Shown here piece by piece: positions 25,868-34,549 of a DNA stretch of 64,000 nt. Position numbers and translations under genes: made by a program. Under the pieces are notes generated by a model. It did no database searches, was not told the DNA's origin, and saw only the letters and a program-made list of their open reading frames with translations. This DNA is from JBGCEZ01 sp045106735 (GTDB taxonomy: Bacteria; Planctomycetota; Phycisphaerae; Phycisphaerales; SM1A02): contig JBGCEZ010000047.1 of assembly GCA_045106735.1 (NCBI GenBank), forward strand, positions 1-64,000. Reading direction: 5' to 3'. Each line of letters opens with the position of its first letter. The first letter of the stretch is position 1.

Positions 25868-28800
25868 ATGACCAAGCGCGGCAAGCGACGTCTGATGATT
25901 CTCGTGGTCCTGTTCATCGCCGCCATCGGCGGGGTCTGGGGACTGCGCAAGTTTCGTCACTACCAGTACGAGCAGCAGCTCATCAGCCAGCGGGCCGAGG
26001 GCCTGGAGATGCTGGCCCGTGGCGACCTCACCGACGAGGAGCTGGATCAGGCGATCCTTTACGTCGGTTCGTACGTGCGTTCAGACTTGGCCGGAGACGA
26101 CGCCGAGGCTTTCCTGGGCTTCGCGGCCTTGCGGGTCCAGCGTCCGCTGCCGGGGAACGCCCACATCAGCGGAGCGTACGCCGCGTACGCGTCGGTGCTG
26201 GACATGGGAGCTGTCCTGACCCAAGCCCAGGAAGTCGAAGCGCTTGAAGGCATCGTCGTCTACGCCCCGATGATCGAGTTCAACGCCGAGGCCGCCGCGG
26301 CCGCCGCGGACCTGATCCTCAACCACGACCGCGACACGGACCCCGAGATCTTGGAGTCGGCGTTCATCGCCGCCAATCGCCTGGAGACCTCCGTCCCGCT
26401 CGACCGCATCGCCGAGCACCTGGACCGTCGGCCGCCGCCGGCCGAAGGCGAGATCCGCGGACGCCTCGATCGTTGGGGCCGGGCCCGGATCATCGCCGAC
26501 GCGCTGATCGCCCTGGAGCCGGAGTCCATCCCGCGCCGGATTGCCCGCCTGAAGATTGATCAAAACGACGACCTCTCGCCAACGAGTCAACTCGCCACGA
26601 TCGATGGATGGATCGCCGAGTGGATCGCTCGCGACGGCGCCGATGGTCGCATGCACCTGCTGAAGGCCTTCACACAAACTTCGCTCCGACAGCTCGAACC
26701 GGCATCCGCGACCATTTTGGAAGCGGCCGACCGGGGAGCTTCCGATCCGATCATTTTGAGCGACATGCTCGGGGCCCTGCGTTCCATTGGGGCTGGCAGC
26801 GGCAACGAGGTTGCCCACCGCGAGCGAGAGATCGCTTTGCTGGTCTCAACGATCGAGAATCACCCGAATGAAGTCTGGCCCTGGGAGCGCCGTGTCTGGT
26901 GGTCGGTCCGGACGGCCAATGTCGGGGGAGCGATGGCCCAGCTCCGCGGGGAACCGACGCCGCTCATCGCGACGAACCCGCGGTCCGAGTCGACCGCTCT
27001 GCAGGCGATCGACATTCCCGAGGCTCGTCCGATTCCGGCCGAGATCATCGACCACCCGATGATCCGTCGTTGGGAGGCACTCGCCGGTCTGCTTCGGAAC
27101 GATATGGCCATGATCGAGAACGGCTTGCCAGCGCTGAAGGCATTCGCCGCATCGCCGGACGCCGTTCGTTTGGTGCGATCAGCGGCCGGCGAAGCCGCGG
27201 CGGGCGGAGCCGGACCGAGACTCCCGGACATCATGACCGAGGATCCCGCTGCCGCCGTCGCCGCCGAAGCCATGACGGATTCGCAGGACGCGGCCTCGTC
27301 CGGTGATCGCCGAATCCAGTCCATTCTCGATGACCTGGTCCAGGTCGCCGAGGCTTTCGTGGAGCCGGATGCCCTGACCCAGGTGCCGGAGGAGGACGAA
27401 GCCGGCGATCCGGTCATCGAGGCCATCGGCCGCCTGCGCCTGGCCGCGACCGACGCACTCAGCGGGAATGCGGGGACGCTGTTGGTGGCCCCCCCGGCAT
27501 TCATGGTGGACTTGCTCGAGGGCCGCGTGCTTCGGGCCCGGGGCGATGAGTCGGCCGCGGCCGATCGACTGCGCGAGGCGGCGAACGGATGGGTTGCCGC
27601 CCGCCTGGAACTGGCATCCCTTTACGCTGGATTGGCCGACCATGATGAGCGAGTTCAGGTCTTGGCGGACCTGGCTCCGGGCCGCGTTCCGGCTGCGCTG
27701 CAGAACGAATGGATCGCACGAGCGATTCTGGCGTCTCTGGACCGCAGTGAGGCCCAGTCCTTGGATTCCAGAGTCCTCATGCCCGGAGGGCGGATCTGGG
27801 ACCGCGTCGAGTTGTCGCGCCAGCTCCATGAGCTCACCCAGTGGTCTCCGATCGGCCCCGTGCTGTACGCCCGCTCGCTGGCCATGGACGGGATGATCGC
27901 CGAAGTCGACAAGTTGGCCGAAGACGCAATCGTCGCCGCGGATCCGGCGACTCCGGACCCCGAAGTCGGCCTGCGACCGACTCCCGCTGTGCTCTACCAA
28001 TTGGGCGAGACGGTCCGGCAACTGGGGCGCGAGGCAGCATCCGAAGCGCTCCTGCGTTCGGCCGCCGAGCGATTGGCGGAACTGCCCGATGGCGCAGGAC
28101 CCAGCCTGGGCATCGACGATCCAGAGTTTCTGAGCCTCCAGATCCAAGACGGGTTGGCCAAGCTTTCTGGCGATCTGGACGCTCAGATCTGGATCAATGA
28201 ACAGCTTGCGGAGCGCATGAGCGGAACTCAGTCGGAGATCGTCCGCTGGAACGCCATGGCCGCCCGTATCCGTCAAGGGGGCGACGAGGCGATCCAGGCC
28301 CTCGCCGAGGCGACCGAACTCGCCGAATCGACCAACGACTTGGCATTGCTCTCCGCCATGCTGCGAAGCCCGGCCATGTGGTCGCCGCCGCGGGCCGCGA
28401 TCGGTAAAAACGAAGCGCTGGACATCGCGCCGTATCGCAACGCGGTTGACATTGCGTCCAGCCGATTGCTCGCGCTCAGTCCCCCCAACGCCGAGCAGCC
28501 GCGGGTCATGCGCGCGCTGTATCTCGTGACCTACGACCGGGCGAACGGTCAGAAGCAGGCCGAAGCCCTCGACTTGCTTGACCAGGCCGAAGACCTTCGG
28601 AACGAACTGAGCCCCGACGCGGCGTACCTCAAGGCGCTCGTCTTTTCGAACCTCGGCGGCAAGGATCGCGAGATCGTGGGCATTCTCGCCGAGGTCGTCG
28701 ACCGGCGGCCCGGCGACGCGCGTACGTACGGACTGTTGCTTCCAGCGCTTCGGCGAACCGGCGACCGCGAGACGCTCGGACGGATCGTCCGCCGCATGCA

Positions 28801-30721
28801 AACGATCTTCGGTGATCGTCCTGACATGCAGCCGATGATCATGGCGTCCTTGCTCGAGAACGACGATGTGGATGGAGCGCTCGCGTTCTTCCGCGAACAC
28901 CCGGACCGATTCGCGCCGTCGGCCAGCAGTTTGCTCGCCAGTCAGCTCTTGCAGGCCGGGCGCATTGACGAGGCGGCCGACGTCGCCGCGCAGTCCGGAG
29001 CGTCACCGGATGCCAGCACCACCGACCTGCGCCGCGTCGCCATCGTTGAAGGCCGCGCCCTCGGCTCGGACGTGGCCCGCGAGCGACTGACCGAACGTTT
29101 GATCGGACGGTCGGATCGCGATGTGGCCGCGGCCAATGCCGCGTTCGATCTGTTCGTTGTCGGCCGGGATGATGCCGGAAGCAAGCAACGGGCTCTCAAG
29201 GTTGCGTCAGATGCCCTGAAGACGAGTCCTGGCGACGCCGAACTCTTTCAGCTCGCCATGTCCGCGGCCGAAGGTCTGCCCGACCTGAGCACGGCGGCGT
29301 CCACGATGAAGGATTTGGTGCTCAGCCAGGCGCCCCATTTGGAGCACTCAGACTTGGTCGACGGGATCGTGGCCATCGCCATGCAGGCCACGCCGCTTGA
29401 GTCGTTGCCCGAATCGGCGAGATCGTTCGTCGCGGAATCAATCGCCAATTCCGGCGGGGTGCTTGCCCGCCAGCGATTGGCTGCCCGCGTCGATGCACTC
29501 ATGCAGCAAGCCCCCGGGGAGCGCGAGCGGCCGACGCGACAGGAAGTCGACGACGCCGTCCGAACCGCGGAGCGAAATCCGTCGGACGCAAAGGTCTGGG
29601 TGTTTGCCATCCGCTTGGCCGAGTTCAGTCAGTTGGACGGCTTGCTCCGCGAGGTCGCGTCGCAGGCCTTCACCGAAGGGCCGGCGACCGCGGAGGTGGC
29701 ATTGAGCGCCTTTGGCTCCAGCCAGTCGGTCGGGGAGAACGGCACCGCGGCCACGGCTGGCCGCCTCTGGGTGAGCCGTAGTCCGGCCCCGGCCATCCGC
29801 CCGCGGCTGAACGTCGGCGGTTTCTTGCTGGCCACGAACCAGGCCGAAGATGCTCGGGCCGTTGTCGGGCCGCTCTTGGACCTCGATCCCGTTGCCATCA
29901 CGCCAGCTGAAGCGAATGCCGCCCGCGAGATCCACCTCCGGGCCGTGGCCCGGTCGGACGAGCGGACGTTCGAATTGCAGCTCGACGAGGCGATCGATTC
30001 GGACCTGGAACTTTCCCGATTGGCCAAGATCGTGGTCGATGCGCCGCTGGCGCTCGCCCGCGAGGCCTTGACCCGGCTTGAAACCCAGATCCCCGGCCCG
30101 CGCGATCTCGTGGGACTCGGCGAAGCTTGGACGATTCTCGGCGTTCGGCACGAAGACTCGACTGCCCTGGACAAGGCGATCGAGCTGGTGAGCCCGCTCA
30201 TGGACTCGGACGTGCGGATCGGCGCGGTGCTGGTGCAGGCCCAGGTGGCCGCCGCCCGGGGCGATGACGTGGAAGCAGAACGTTGGTACCGCGAGGCGCT
30301 GGTCCAGAGTCCTGGCAACGCCGTCATCCGAAACAACCTGGCCGCCACGCTGGTCGTTGCCGGGCGCAATTGCAGCGAAGCGGTGGAGCTGACCCAGGGG
30401 TCGGTGGCCGACTTGATCAAGCAGGGTGAAGCGGTGCGGGCCCGGAACCGGTTGGTGGAAGCCGCGCTCCGTGGCACGATGGCCGAGGCCCTTGCGTGCG
30501 TCGGTGACGCGGACGAAGCGATGGCCCAGGCGACCCTGGCCGTGAAGTTGGCCCCGTCGAATCCTTCGATTCTGGCGGCCTTGGCCATCGCCCAGAAGGT
30601 GTCGGGCTCGGAATCGCTGGCCCTGGCCACGGCCCGAGACGTTCGGGAGCAGATCGAGGCAACCCAATGGCCACTCGAGTCCGCGGGCGTGATTCGCTTG
30701 CTGGAGCAGTACGAGCTGTAG
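25868..30721 (+). CDS. large membrane-anchored TPR-repeat protein of the exosortase/EPS locus
   Basis: 1617 aa from ATG 25868 (MTKRGKRRLMILVV); an open frame to 25775 adds a Pro-rich, unlikely leader. A single helix (LMILVVLFIAAIGGVWGL, residues 9-26) with basic residues before it anchors the protein, and the rest is predicted to be periplasmic. The chain is mostly alpha-helical with many A-x2-L-Y/G-x-L-A patterns of degenerate TPR; the clearest units are near the end (AEALACVGDADEAMAQ, followed by LAPSNPSILAALA). Exosortase loci often carry a TPR protein (PrsT-like), probably a scaffold for the export machinery. Here it is much longer than usual, and is TM- rather than lipid-anchored. Confidence 0.8.
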   Translation: MTKRGKRRLMILVVLFIAAIGGVWGLRKFRHYQYEQQLISQRAEGLEMLARGDLTDEELDQAILYVGSYVRSDLAGDDAEAFLGFAALRVQRPLPGNAHISGAYAAYASVLDMGAVLTQAQEVEALEGIVVYAPMIEFNAEAAAAAADLILNHDRDTDPEILESAFIAANRLETSVPLDRIAEHLDRRPPPAEGEIRGRLDRWGRARIIADALIALEPESIPRRIARLKIDQNDDLSPTSQLATIDGWIAEWIARDGADGRMHLLKAFTQTSLRQLEPASATILEAADRGASDPIILSDMLGALRSIGAGSGNEVAHREREIALLVSTIENHPNEVWPWERRVWWSVRTANVGGAMAQLRGEPTPLIATNPRSESTALQAIDIPEARPIPAEIIDHPMIRRWEALAGLLRNDMAMIENGLPALKAFAASPDAVRLVRSAAGEAAAGGAGPRLPDIMTEDPAAAVAAEAMTDSQDAASSGDRRIQSILDDLVQVAEAFVEPDALTQVPEEDEAGDPVIEAIGRLRLAATDALSGNAGTLLVAPPAFMVDLLEGRVLRARGDESAAADRLREAANGWVAARLELASLYAGLADHDERVQVLADLAPGRVPAALQNEWIARAILASLDRSEAQSLDSRVLMPGGRIWDRVELSRQLHELTQWSPIGPVLYARSLAMDGMIAEVDKLAEDAIVAADPATPDPEVGLRPTPAVLYQLGETVRQLGREAASEALLRSAAERLAELPDGAGPSLGIDDPEFLSLQIQDGLAKLSGDLDAQIWINEQLAERMSGTQSEIVRWNAMAARIRQGGDEAIQALAEATELAESTNDLALLSAMLRSPAMWSPPRAAIGKNEALDIAPYRNAVDIASSRLLALSPPNAEQPRVMRALYLVTYDRANGQKQAEALDLLDQAEDLRNELSPDAAYLKALVFSNLGGKDREIVGILAEVVDRRPGDARTYGLLLPALRRTGDRETLGRIVRRMQTIFGDRPDMQPMIMASLLENDDVDGALAFFREHPDRFAPSASSLLASQLLQAGRIDEAADVAAQSGASPDASTTDLRRVAIVEGRALGSDVARERLTERLIGRSDRDVAAANAAFDLFVVGRDDAGSKQRALKVASDALKTSPGDAELFQLAMSAAEGLPDLSTAASTMKDLVLSQAPHLEHSDLVDGIVAIAMQATPLESLPESARSFVAESIANSGGVLARQRLAARVDALMQQAPGERERPTRQEVDDAVRTAERNPSDAKVWVFAIRLAEFSQLDGLLREVASQAFTEGPATAEVALSAFGSSQSVGENGTAATAGRLWVSRSPAPAIRPRLNVGGFLLATNQAEDARAVVGPLLDLDPVAITPAEANAAREIHLRAVARSDERTFELQLDEAIDSDLELSRLAKIVVDAPLALAREALTRLETQIPGPRDLVGLGEAWTILGVRHEDSTALDKAIELVSPLMDSDVRIGAVLVQAQVAAARGDDVEAERWYREALVQSPGNAVIRNNLAATLVVAGRNCSEAVELTQGSVADLIKQGEAVRARNRLVEAALRGTMAEALACVGDADEAMAQATLAVKLAPSNPSILAALAIAQKVSGSESLALATARDVREQIEATQWPLESAGVIRLLEQYEL

Positions 30722-30780
30722 TCCGCCGGCGGCGATCGTTGCGTTCCAGCTGCGTCGGCCTGCTGAACGGGGCTGGCCGG

Positions 30781-30812
30781 CACCGTGGCACCGTGGCATC
30801 GTGGCATCGCGG
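30781..30812. repeat. 8-bp tandem repeat, 4 copies
   Basis: Units caccgtgg, caccgtgg, catcgtgg, catcgcgg, 60 bp behind the TPR gene. Non-coding period. Confidence 0.75.
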
Positions 30813-31091
30813 CGACGGGGCAGGGCAGCGGGGTCGGGAACGCGCTGCTCCGGCCGGACGGGTCTTGAAGCTCGAGGACCGTCGCCCGGCGTTGGCGGCC
30901 GCAGCGCTCTCGGTGGGGGCATGCGGAGGCGGCGGCTCTCTGACGCCTCTTGACGCTCAAGACACGCCCTCCGCCTTCTCCGCCATCCGCCGGTCGAGCG
31001 GAGGCCGATGAGGCCGTGACCGCGACCCGTGGGGGGCGTTGTGGCGGCCAGGAACGCCATGGGCACGCTCCTTGAGCATTGTGGCCCGGCT

Positions 31092-31171
31092 CTCGTCTCG
31101 CCTGTCGCGGGGGAGACGAGCCTCCTGGCGCCGCTCAGGCGGCGCCTCGCGGGCCTGGAGCCTCAGGAGGC
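31092..31171. other. pair of strong inverted repeats, possible structured RNA
   Basis: Hairpin 1: ctcgtctc (31092-31099) pairs with gagacgag (31113-31120). Hairpin 2: gcctcctg (31120-31127) pairs with caggaggc (31164-31171) around an inner perfect stem ggcgccgc/gcggcgcc (31127-31134 / 31139-31146) with a tcag loop. There is no T-run, so neither is a simple terminator. I do not recognise an RNA family. Confidence 0.45.
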
Positions 31172-31380
31172 ATCTGTCCCCCATGTCGCCGATGGAGCAT
31201 CGCTCCCCCCGCCTCCCGCCCTCGGTGGCCCCTCGAGCTCCGGCGACACCATCGCGTCTCGGTCCGGTTCCATAGCTGGCCTCGCCGCTCCCCGCGCTTG
31301 CGGCGGGGGGTGTGGTGGTGCTCCCGGTCGCCCGTCTGCCCCATCTTCCGCCCACTCGAGCCTCCGCCCGCTCGCGGTTC

Positions 31381-31424
31381 AAAACGCAAACACGCCCGGC
31401 GATCTGAGGACCGCCGGGCGTGTT
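31381..31424 (-). terminator. intrinsic terminator of the left VPIPG-CTERM gene
   Basis: On the - strand, a perfect 13-bp stem (aacacgcccggcg, plus-strand 31389-31401, with its complement 31412-31424) and a 10-nt loop are followed by a T-rich run (tttgcgtttt, 31390-31381). It sits 68 bp behind the stop of the gene at 31492. Confidence 0.88.
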
Positions 31425-31491
31425 CACATGTCGGTTCGAGCCATCCGATCCCGGGAGGATGGGCGGACGAATTCGTGGCCGAAGAGCTGTA

Positions 31492-32223
31492 TCAGCCGCG
31501 GAGGCGACGACGCATGGTCGCAACGCCACCCATGCCGATGAGGCCGAGGGCCAGGGCGCCCGGGATCGGCACCACGAGCAGCGTGAGCTGGTCCTGGAAG
31601 TCGGCCGAACCCATGCCGAGCATCATGTCGCTGATGCCGTTGTCCTCGAGCGTCGCGAGCCACGTGTTGGCCAGGTCGATGGCGGCCTGACGGTCGGTGT
31701 CGCCATCGGCGCCAACCGTGAAGTCGCCGGCCGACAGGTCAAGGCCGAGGCTCGTGTCGTCGTAGACGATTTCCCAGAGGGCGATCTGGAAGGCCGAAGC
31801 CTGGATCTCCGAGCCGGTCGAACCCGCGACGAAGTACTTGGTGAAGAGGTTCGAAGTCAGGCCGGCCTTCATCAGACCCATGGGGCCGCCAACGGCGCCG
31901 GGGGTCGGGATGGCTTCGATGCCTTCGGCTTCGTTCACGCCGTAGAAATCGTACGGCACGGCCTGGCCCGTCACGGGCTGGTCGAGCTCGGAGCAGAACG
32001 AGAAGATCTGCTGGCCAGGGGTGTAGTACGGGTCGGTGTCACCGGTGACGGTGTAGGTCAGGCGACCGGCGGCGATGGTGCCGCCGATGTCCGAGCCGTC
32101 AAGCGCGACGTTGAAGCCCGTGAGGCCGTACAGGTTGTTGAAAGCGAGATCGACCGCCGAGGCGGACGAAACGATAGAAGCGGCGGCAACAGTCGCCGCT
32201 CCAAGGGTGATTCCCAGGCGCAT
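31492..32223 (-). CDS. secreted protein with VPIPG-type PEP-CTERM-like sorting tail, copy A
   Basis: 243 aa; start chosen at 32223 (MRLGITLGAA) because agaggga lies 9-10 bases upstream and a signal peptide follows at once (cleavage near SSASA-VD, about residue 23). The C-terminus VVPIPGALALGLIGMGG plus basic RRRLRG has the three parts of an exosortase signal (P-x-P motif, hydrophobic helix, Arg cluster), though with VPIPG in place of VPEPS. The mature part has one cysteine (Cys77, FSFCSEL) and SAFQIALWEIVYD (Gln146), a layout similar to internal-thioester domains. It is about 75 % identical by eye to the neighbour at 32709, so the two are tandem duplicates. Likely a cell-surface protein processed by the exosortase 11 kb away. 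Confidence 0.82.
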   Translation of the reverse strand: MRLGITLGAATVAAASIVSSASAVDLAFNNLYGLTGFNVALDGSDIGGTIAAGRLTYTVTGDTDPYYTPGQQIFSFCSELDQPVTGQAVPYDFYGVNEAEGIEAIPTPGAVGGPMGLMKAGLTSNLFTKYFVAGSTGSEIQASAFQIALWEIVYDDTSLGLDLSAGDFTVGADGDTDRQAAIDLANTWLATLEDNGISDMMLGMGSADFQDQLTLLVVPIPGALALGLIGMGGVATMRRRLRG

Positions 32224-32708
32224 GATCGATCTTCCCTCTGCACGCGTGGAGTTGAAACGGGTGTTCGTCTGAGAACATCCATGAACCACGCATGATCGCG
32301 TCGATCTTGCGCTCGGGCAAGGCCTGAGAAGCTCCGACTCCATTCGTTTTCGCGCAGTTTTGTGCGAGGTAGGGAAATTCGGGCAGCGGCGGGAGAATGT
32401 GTTCGGGTTCTGGTGGTCGCCGTCGCGCTAAGCGCGAGCGCGAACTTCGTTCGGGCACCGGGCGGACCGACGATCGCCGCGGAAACACCGCGTCGCCGAG
32501 GCCACCCGATCGACTCGGGGCCTCCGTCGACGAGTCGCGCCGCCCGCGATTGCACCAAAAAAAAGCACGCCCGACGGACAGGTCCGCCGGGCGTGCAATC
32601 GATCAGAACAGATCAGTTTTCATTCGAGCCGCAGCAATGCCGTGGAGCATGGGACGCGGGATCGAACGAGGGTGATGCACCCGAAAGTGCATCGGTCCCG
32701 AGGCGCTC
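32224..32708. other. gap between the two VPIPG-CTERM genes
   Basis: 485 bp. It holds the terminator of copy B at its right and, next to copy A, a leader gcagaggga-aga that copy B shares. Copy A must have its own promoter here because the terminator in front of it is strong. No gene-like frame is seen. Confidence 0.6.
32557..32596 (-). terminator. intrinsic terminator of the right VPIPG-CTERM gene
   Basis: On the - strand, gcacgcccggcggac (32596-32582) pairs with gtccgtcgggcgtgc (32579-32565; one G-U pair) around a 2-nt loop and runs into eight T (32564-32557). It shares its stem core gcacgcccgg-cgg with the copy A terminator, so the terminator was probably duplicated with the gene. Confidence 0.92.
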
Positions 32709-33455
32709 TCAGCCGCGGAGGCGACGACGCATGGTCGCAACGCCACCCATGCCGATGAGGCCGAGGGCCAAGGCACCCGGGATCGGCACCACGAGCAGCG
32801 TGAGCTGGTCCTGGAAGGTCGCCGAACCCATGCCGAGCATGTCGTCGGAGATGCCGTTGTCCACGAGCGTCGCCAGCCACTGGTTGGCCAGGTCGATGGC
32901 GTCCTCGCGGTCGCCGTCGCCGCTGCCACCAACGGTGAACGCGCCACCGTCGAGGTCGAGCGTACCGATGCCACCGTCATCGCCGGGGCCTTCGTAGACG
33001 ACTTCCCAGAGGGCGATCTGGAAGGCGGCGGCCTGGGTCTCGGTGCCGTTGATGGCGGTCACGAAGTACTTCGTGAACAGGTCCGAGACGAAGCCAGCCT
33101 TGGCGAGACCCATGGGTCCACCAATGGTGCCCGGCGTCGGGATCGCTTCGATTCCTTCGGCCTCATCGACGCCGTAGAAGTCGTAGGGGACGGCCATGCC
33201 GGTCACGCCCTGGTCGATCTCCGAGCAGAACGAAGAGATCTGCTGGCCGACCGCGAAGTACGGATCGGTGTCACCGGTGACGGTGTAGTCCAAACGACCG
33301 GCGGCCAAGGTGCCGCTGATGTCGCTGCCCGCGAGGTCAACCGAGAAACCGGTGACGCCGTACAGGTTGTTGAAAGCCAAGTCGACCGCTGACGCGGACG
33401 AGACGATGGAAGTGGCCGCGATCGCAGCCGCTCCGAGGGTGATTCCCAAGCGCAT
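32709..33455 (-). CDS. secreted protein with VPIPG-type PEP-CTERM-like sorting tail, copy B
   Basis: 248 aa; start at 33455 (MRLGITLGAA) with agggagga 6-8 bases upstream. The signal peptide and the sorting tail (VVPIPGALALGLIGMGG then RRRLRG, from about residue 222) are identical to copy A. The single mature cysteine is Cys77 (SSFCSEI) and TETQAAAFQIALWEVVYE carries Gln146, again as in thioester domains where a Cys and a Gln cross-link. The mid-region differs by a Gly/Asp-rich insertion (GPGDDGGIGTLDLDGG). Function is unknown; a covalent-adhesin role is inference. It has its own terminator and is divergent from the rhodanese gene. Confidence 0.82.
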   Translation of the reverse strand: MRLGITLGAAAIAATSIVSSASAVDLAFNNLYGVTGFSVDLAGSDISGTLAAGRLDYTVTGDTDPYFAVGQQISSFCSEIDQGVTGMAVPYDFYGVDEAEGIEAIPTPGTIGGPMGLAKAGFVSDLFTKYFVTAINGTETQAAAFQIALWEVVYEGPGDDGGIGTLDLDGGAFTVGGSGDGDREDAIDLANQWLATLVDNGISDDMLGMGSATFQDQLTLLVVPIPGALALGLIGMGGVATMRRRLRG

Positions 33456-33915
33456 GATCTGTCCTCCCTCTGCACTTATAGAAATGGGGTGTGGGATCCC
33501 GAGTACATCCCGGGTGTCACATGATGACTCGATTTAGGCCTCTCAGCAAGGCCTTCTGACCGTGAGATTCGCGTTTTAGACCCATCTTGGGATGGGAGCA
33601 CGCAAACTTCGGGGACTTGGTCCGTGAACCATTGCGGGATGCCGACCGTTCGCTACCGGTTCAGGCAACCCGAGATGATCGTCGAGCCGCAGACGGAGGC
33701 GCCGGAATCTGGGGTGGTGCGCTCAAACCCAAGGAAATATTGGACTCCCCGCTCCCTCGGATGGACGGAGGAGAGGGGAACGGTTGCCGAATCGATCGTC
33801 GTCGGCGATCGTGGTCCGGAAACCGGCGACCGTCACAGTCGGGCGGGTCGGCCTCGATCACCTCGGGCCCCGTAGGTCCCGTGCGAAACCACCTGCCCCA
33901 CGTGGAGTCCCCAAC
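33456..33915. other. divergent promoter region
   Basis: 460 bp between copy B (-) and the rhodanese gene (+). A tataag box on the - strand at 33480-33475 sits just before the ribosome site of copy B, a tentative -10. No supported coding frame. Confidence 0.4.
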
Positions 33916-34299
33916 ATGTCACATCCGCCCCGATTTCTTGCCCTGGTCGAGGATGCTCGGACGCGAATCGAAGAGTGGACGGTCGACGAGACGCACCGCT
34001 CCCGCGACCGGGGCGATGGATTCTTGCTGATCGACGTGCGAGAGGATCGCGAGTGGCTGGCCGGCCGCATCCCCGGGGCGATCCATCTGGGAAAGGGCGT
34101 GATCGAGCGTGACGTCGAAGCGGCGGTCCCGGCCAAGGACCAGCGGATGGTGCTGTATTGCGGCGGCGGCTTCCGCTCCGCCCTCGCGGCGGACCAGCTC
34201 CGCGTGATGGGCTATACCGATGCCATCTCGATGGACGGCGGAATCCGGGGCTGGCGAGAGTCTGGCCTCCCAGTCGACGAGGGCCCGCCGGCTTCCTGA
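33916..34299 (+). CDS. rhodanese-like domain protein
   Basis: 127 aa from ATG 33916. It is a single rhodanese domain: FLLIDVREDREWLAGRIPGAIHLGKG (first conserved block, with D-V-R-E and the H-I-P-G-A-like R-I-P-G-A), MVLYCGGGFRSALAA with the active-site cysteine, and ISMDGGIRGWRESGLPV at the end. Such proteins carry sulfane sulfur from thiosulfate or protein persulfides. No signal peptide; cytoplasmic. It stands alone, with no sulfur genes nearby, so its partner is unknown. Confidence 0.9.
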   Translation: MSHPPRFLALVEDARTRIEEWTVDETHRSRDRGDGFLLIDVREDREWLAGRIPGAIHLGKGVIERDVEAAVPAKDQRMVLYCGGGFRSALAADQLRVMGYTDAISMDGGIRGWRESGLPVDEGPPAS

Positions 34300-34359
34300 T
34301 CCAGTCGCCCAGTTGCCCAGTCGCCGACCCTGCGAACCGAGTTCGGCCGCGGAAGCCGC

Positions 34360-34520
34360 CGCCGCCCGACCCCGGCCCGGCCCAGCCTCGACCCCGACCC
34401 CAGCCCGACCCCGGCCCCGGCCCAGCCTCGACCCCGACTCGAGCCCGAACCCAGCCCGGCCCCAGTCCGACCCCGGTCCGAACCCAGCCCGGCCCCGGCA
34501 CAGCCCAGCCCCCGGCCCGG
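34360..34520. repeat. C/G-rich short tandem repeat behind the rhodanese gene
   Basis: Imperfect units of about 6 bp (cccgac, cccggc, ccagcc, cgaccc) run for about 160 bp between the convergent rhodanese and putA genes. Near-pure C runs on the + strand; secondary structure is possible. Confidence 0.7.
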
Positions 34521-34549
34521 CCAAAGCCTGGCGCCGTCGGGCCTCGGAA

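Larger units (their letters stand above)
30722..31491. other. 770-bp gap with strong predicted RNA structure
   Basis: No gene-like frame on either strand. It holds the 8-bp repeat (30781-30812), two adjacent strong hairpins (31092-31171) and, at its right end, the terminator of the - strand gene. The gap separates the convergent EPS operon and the sorted-protein genes. Confidence 0.6.

Noticed and set aside
30722..31380. RNase P RNA or SRP RNA
   Set aside because: The region is structured and GC-rich, but I could not find the conserved cores (gaggaaagtccgg or ggtcaggtccggaagg) on either strand.
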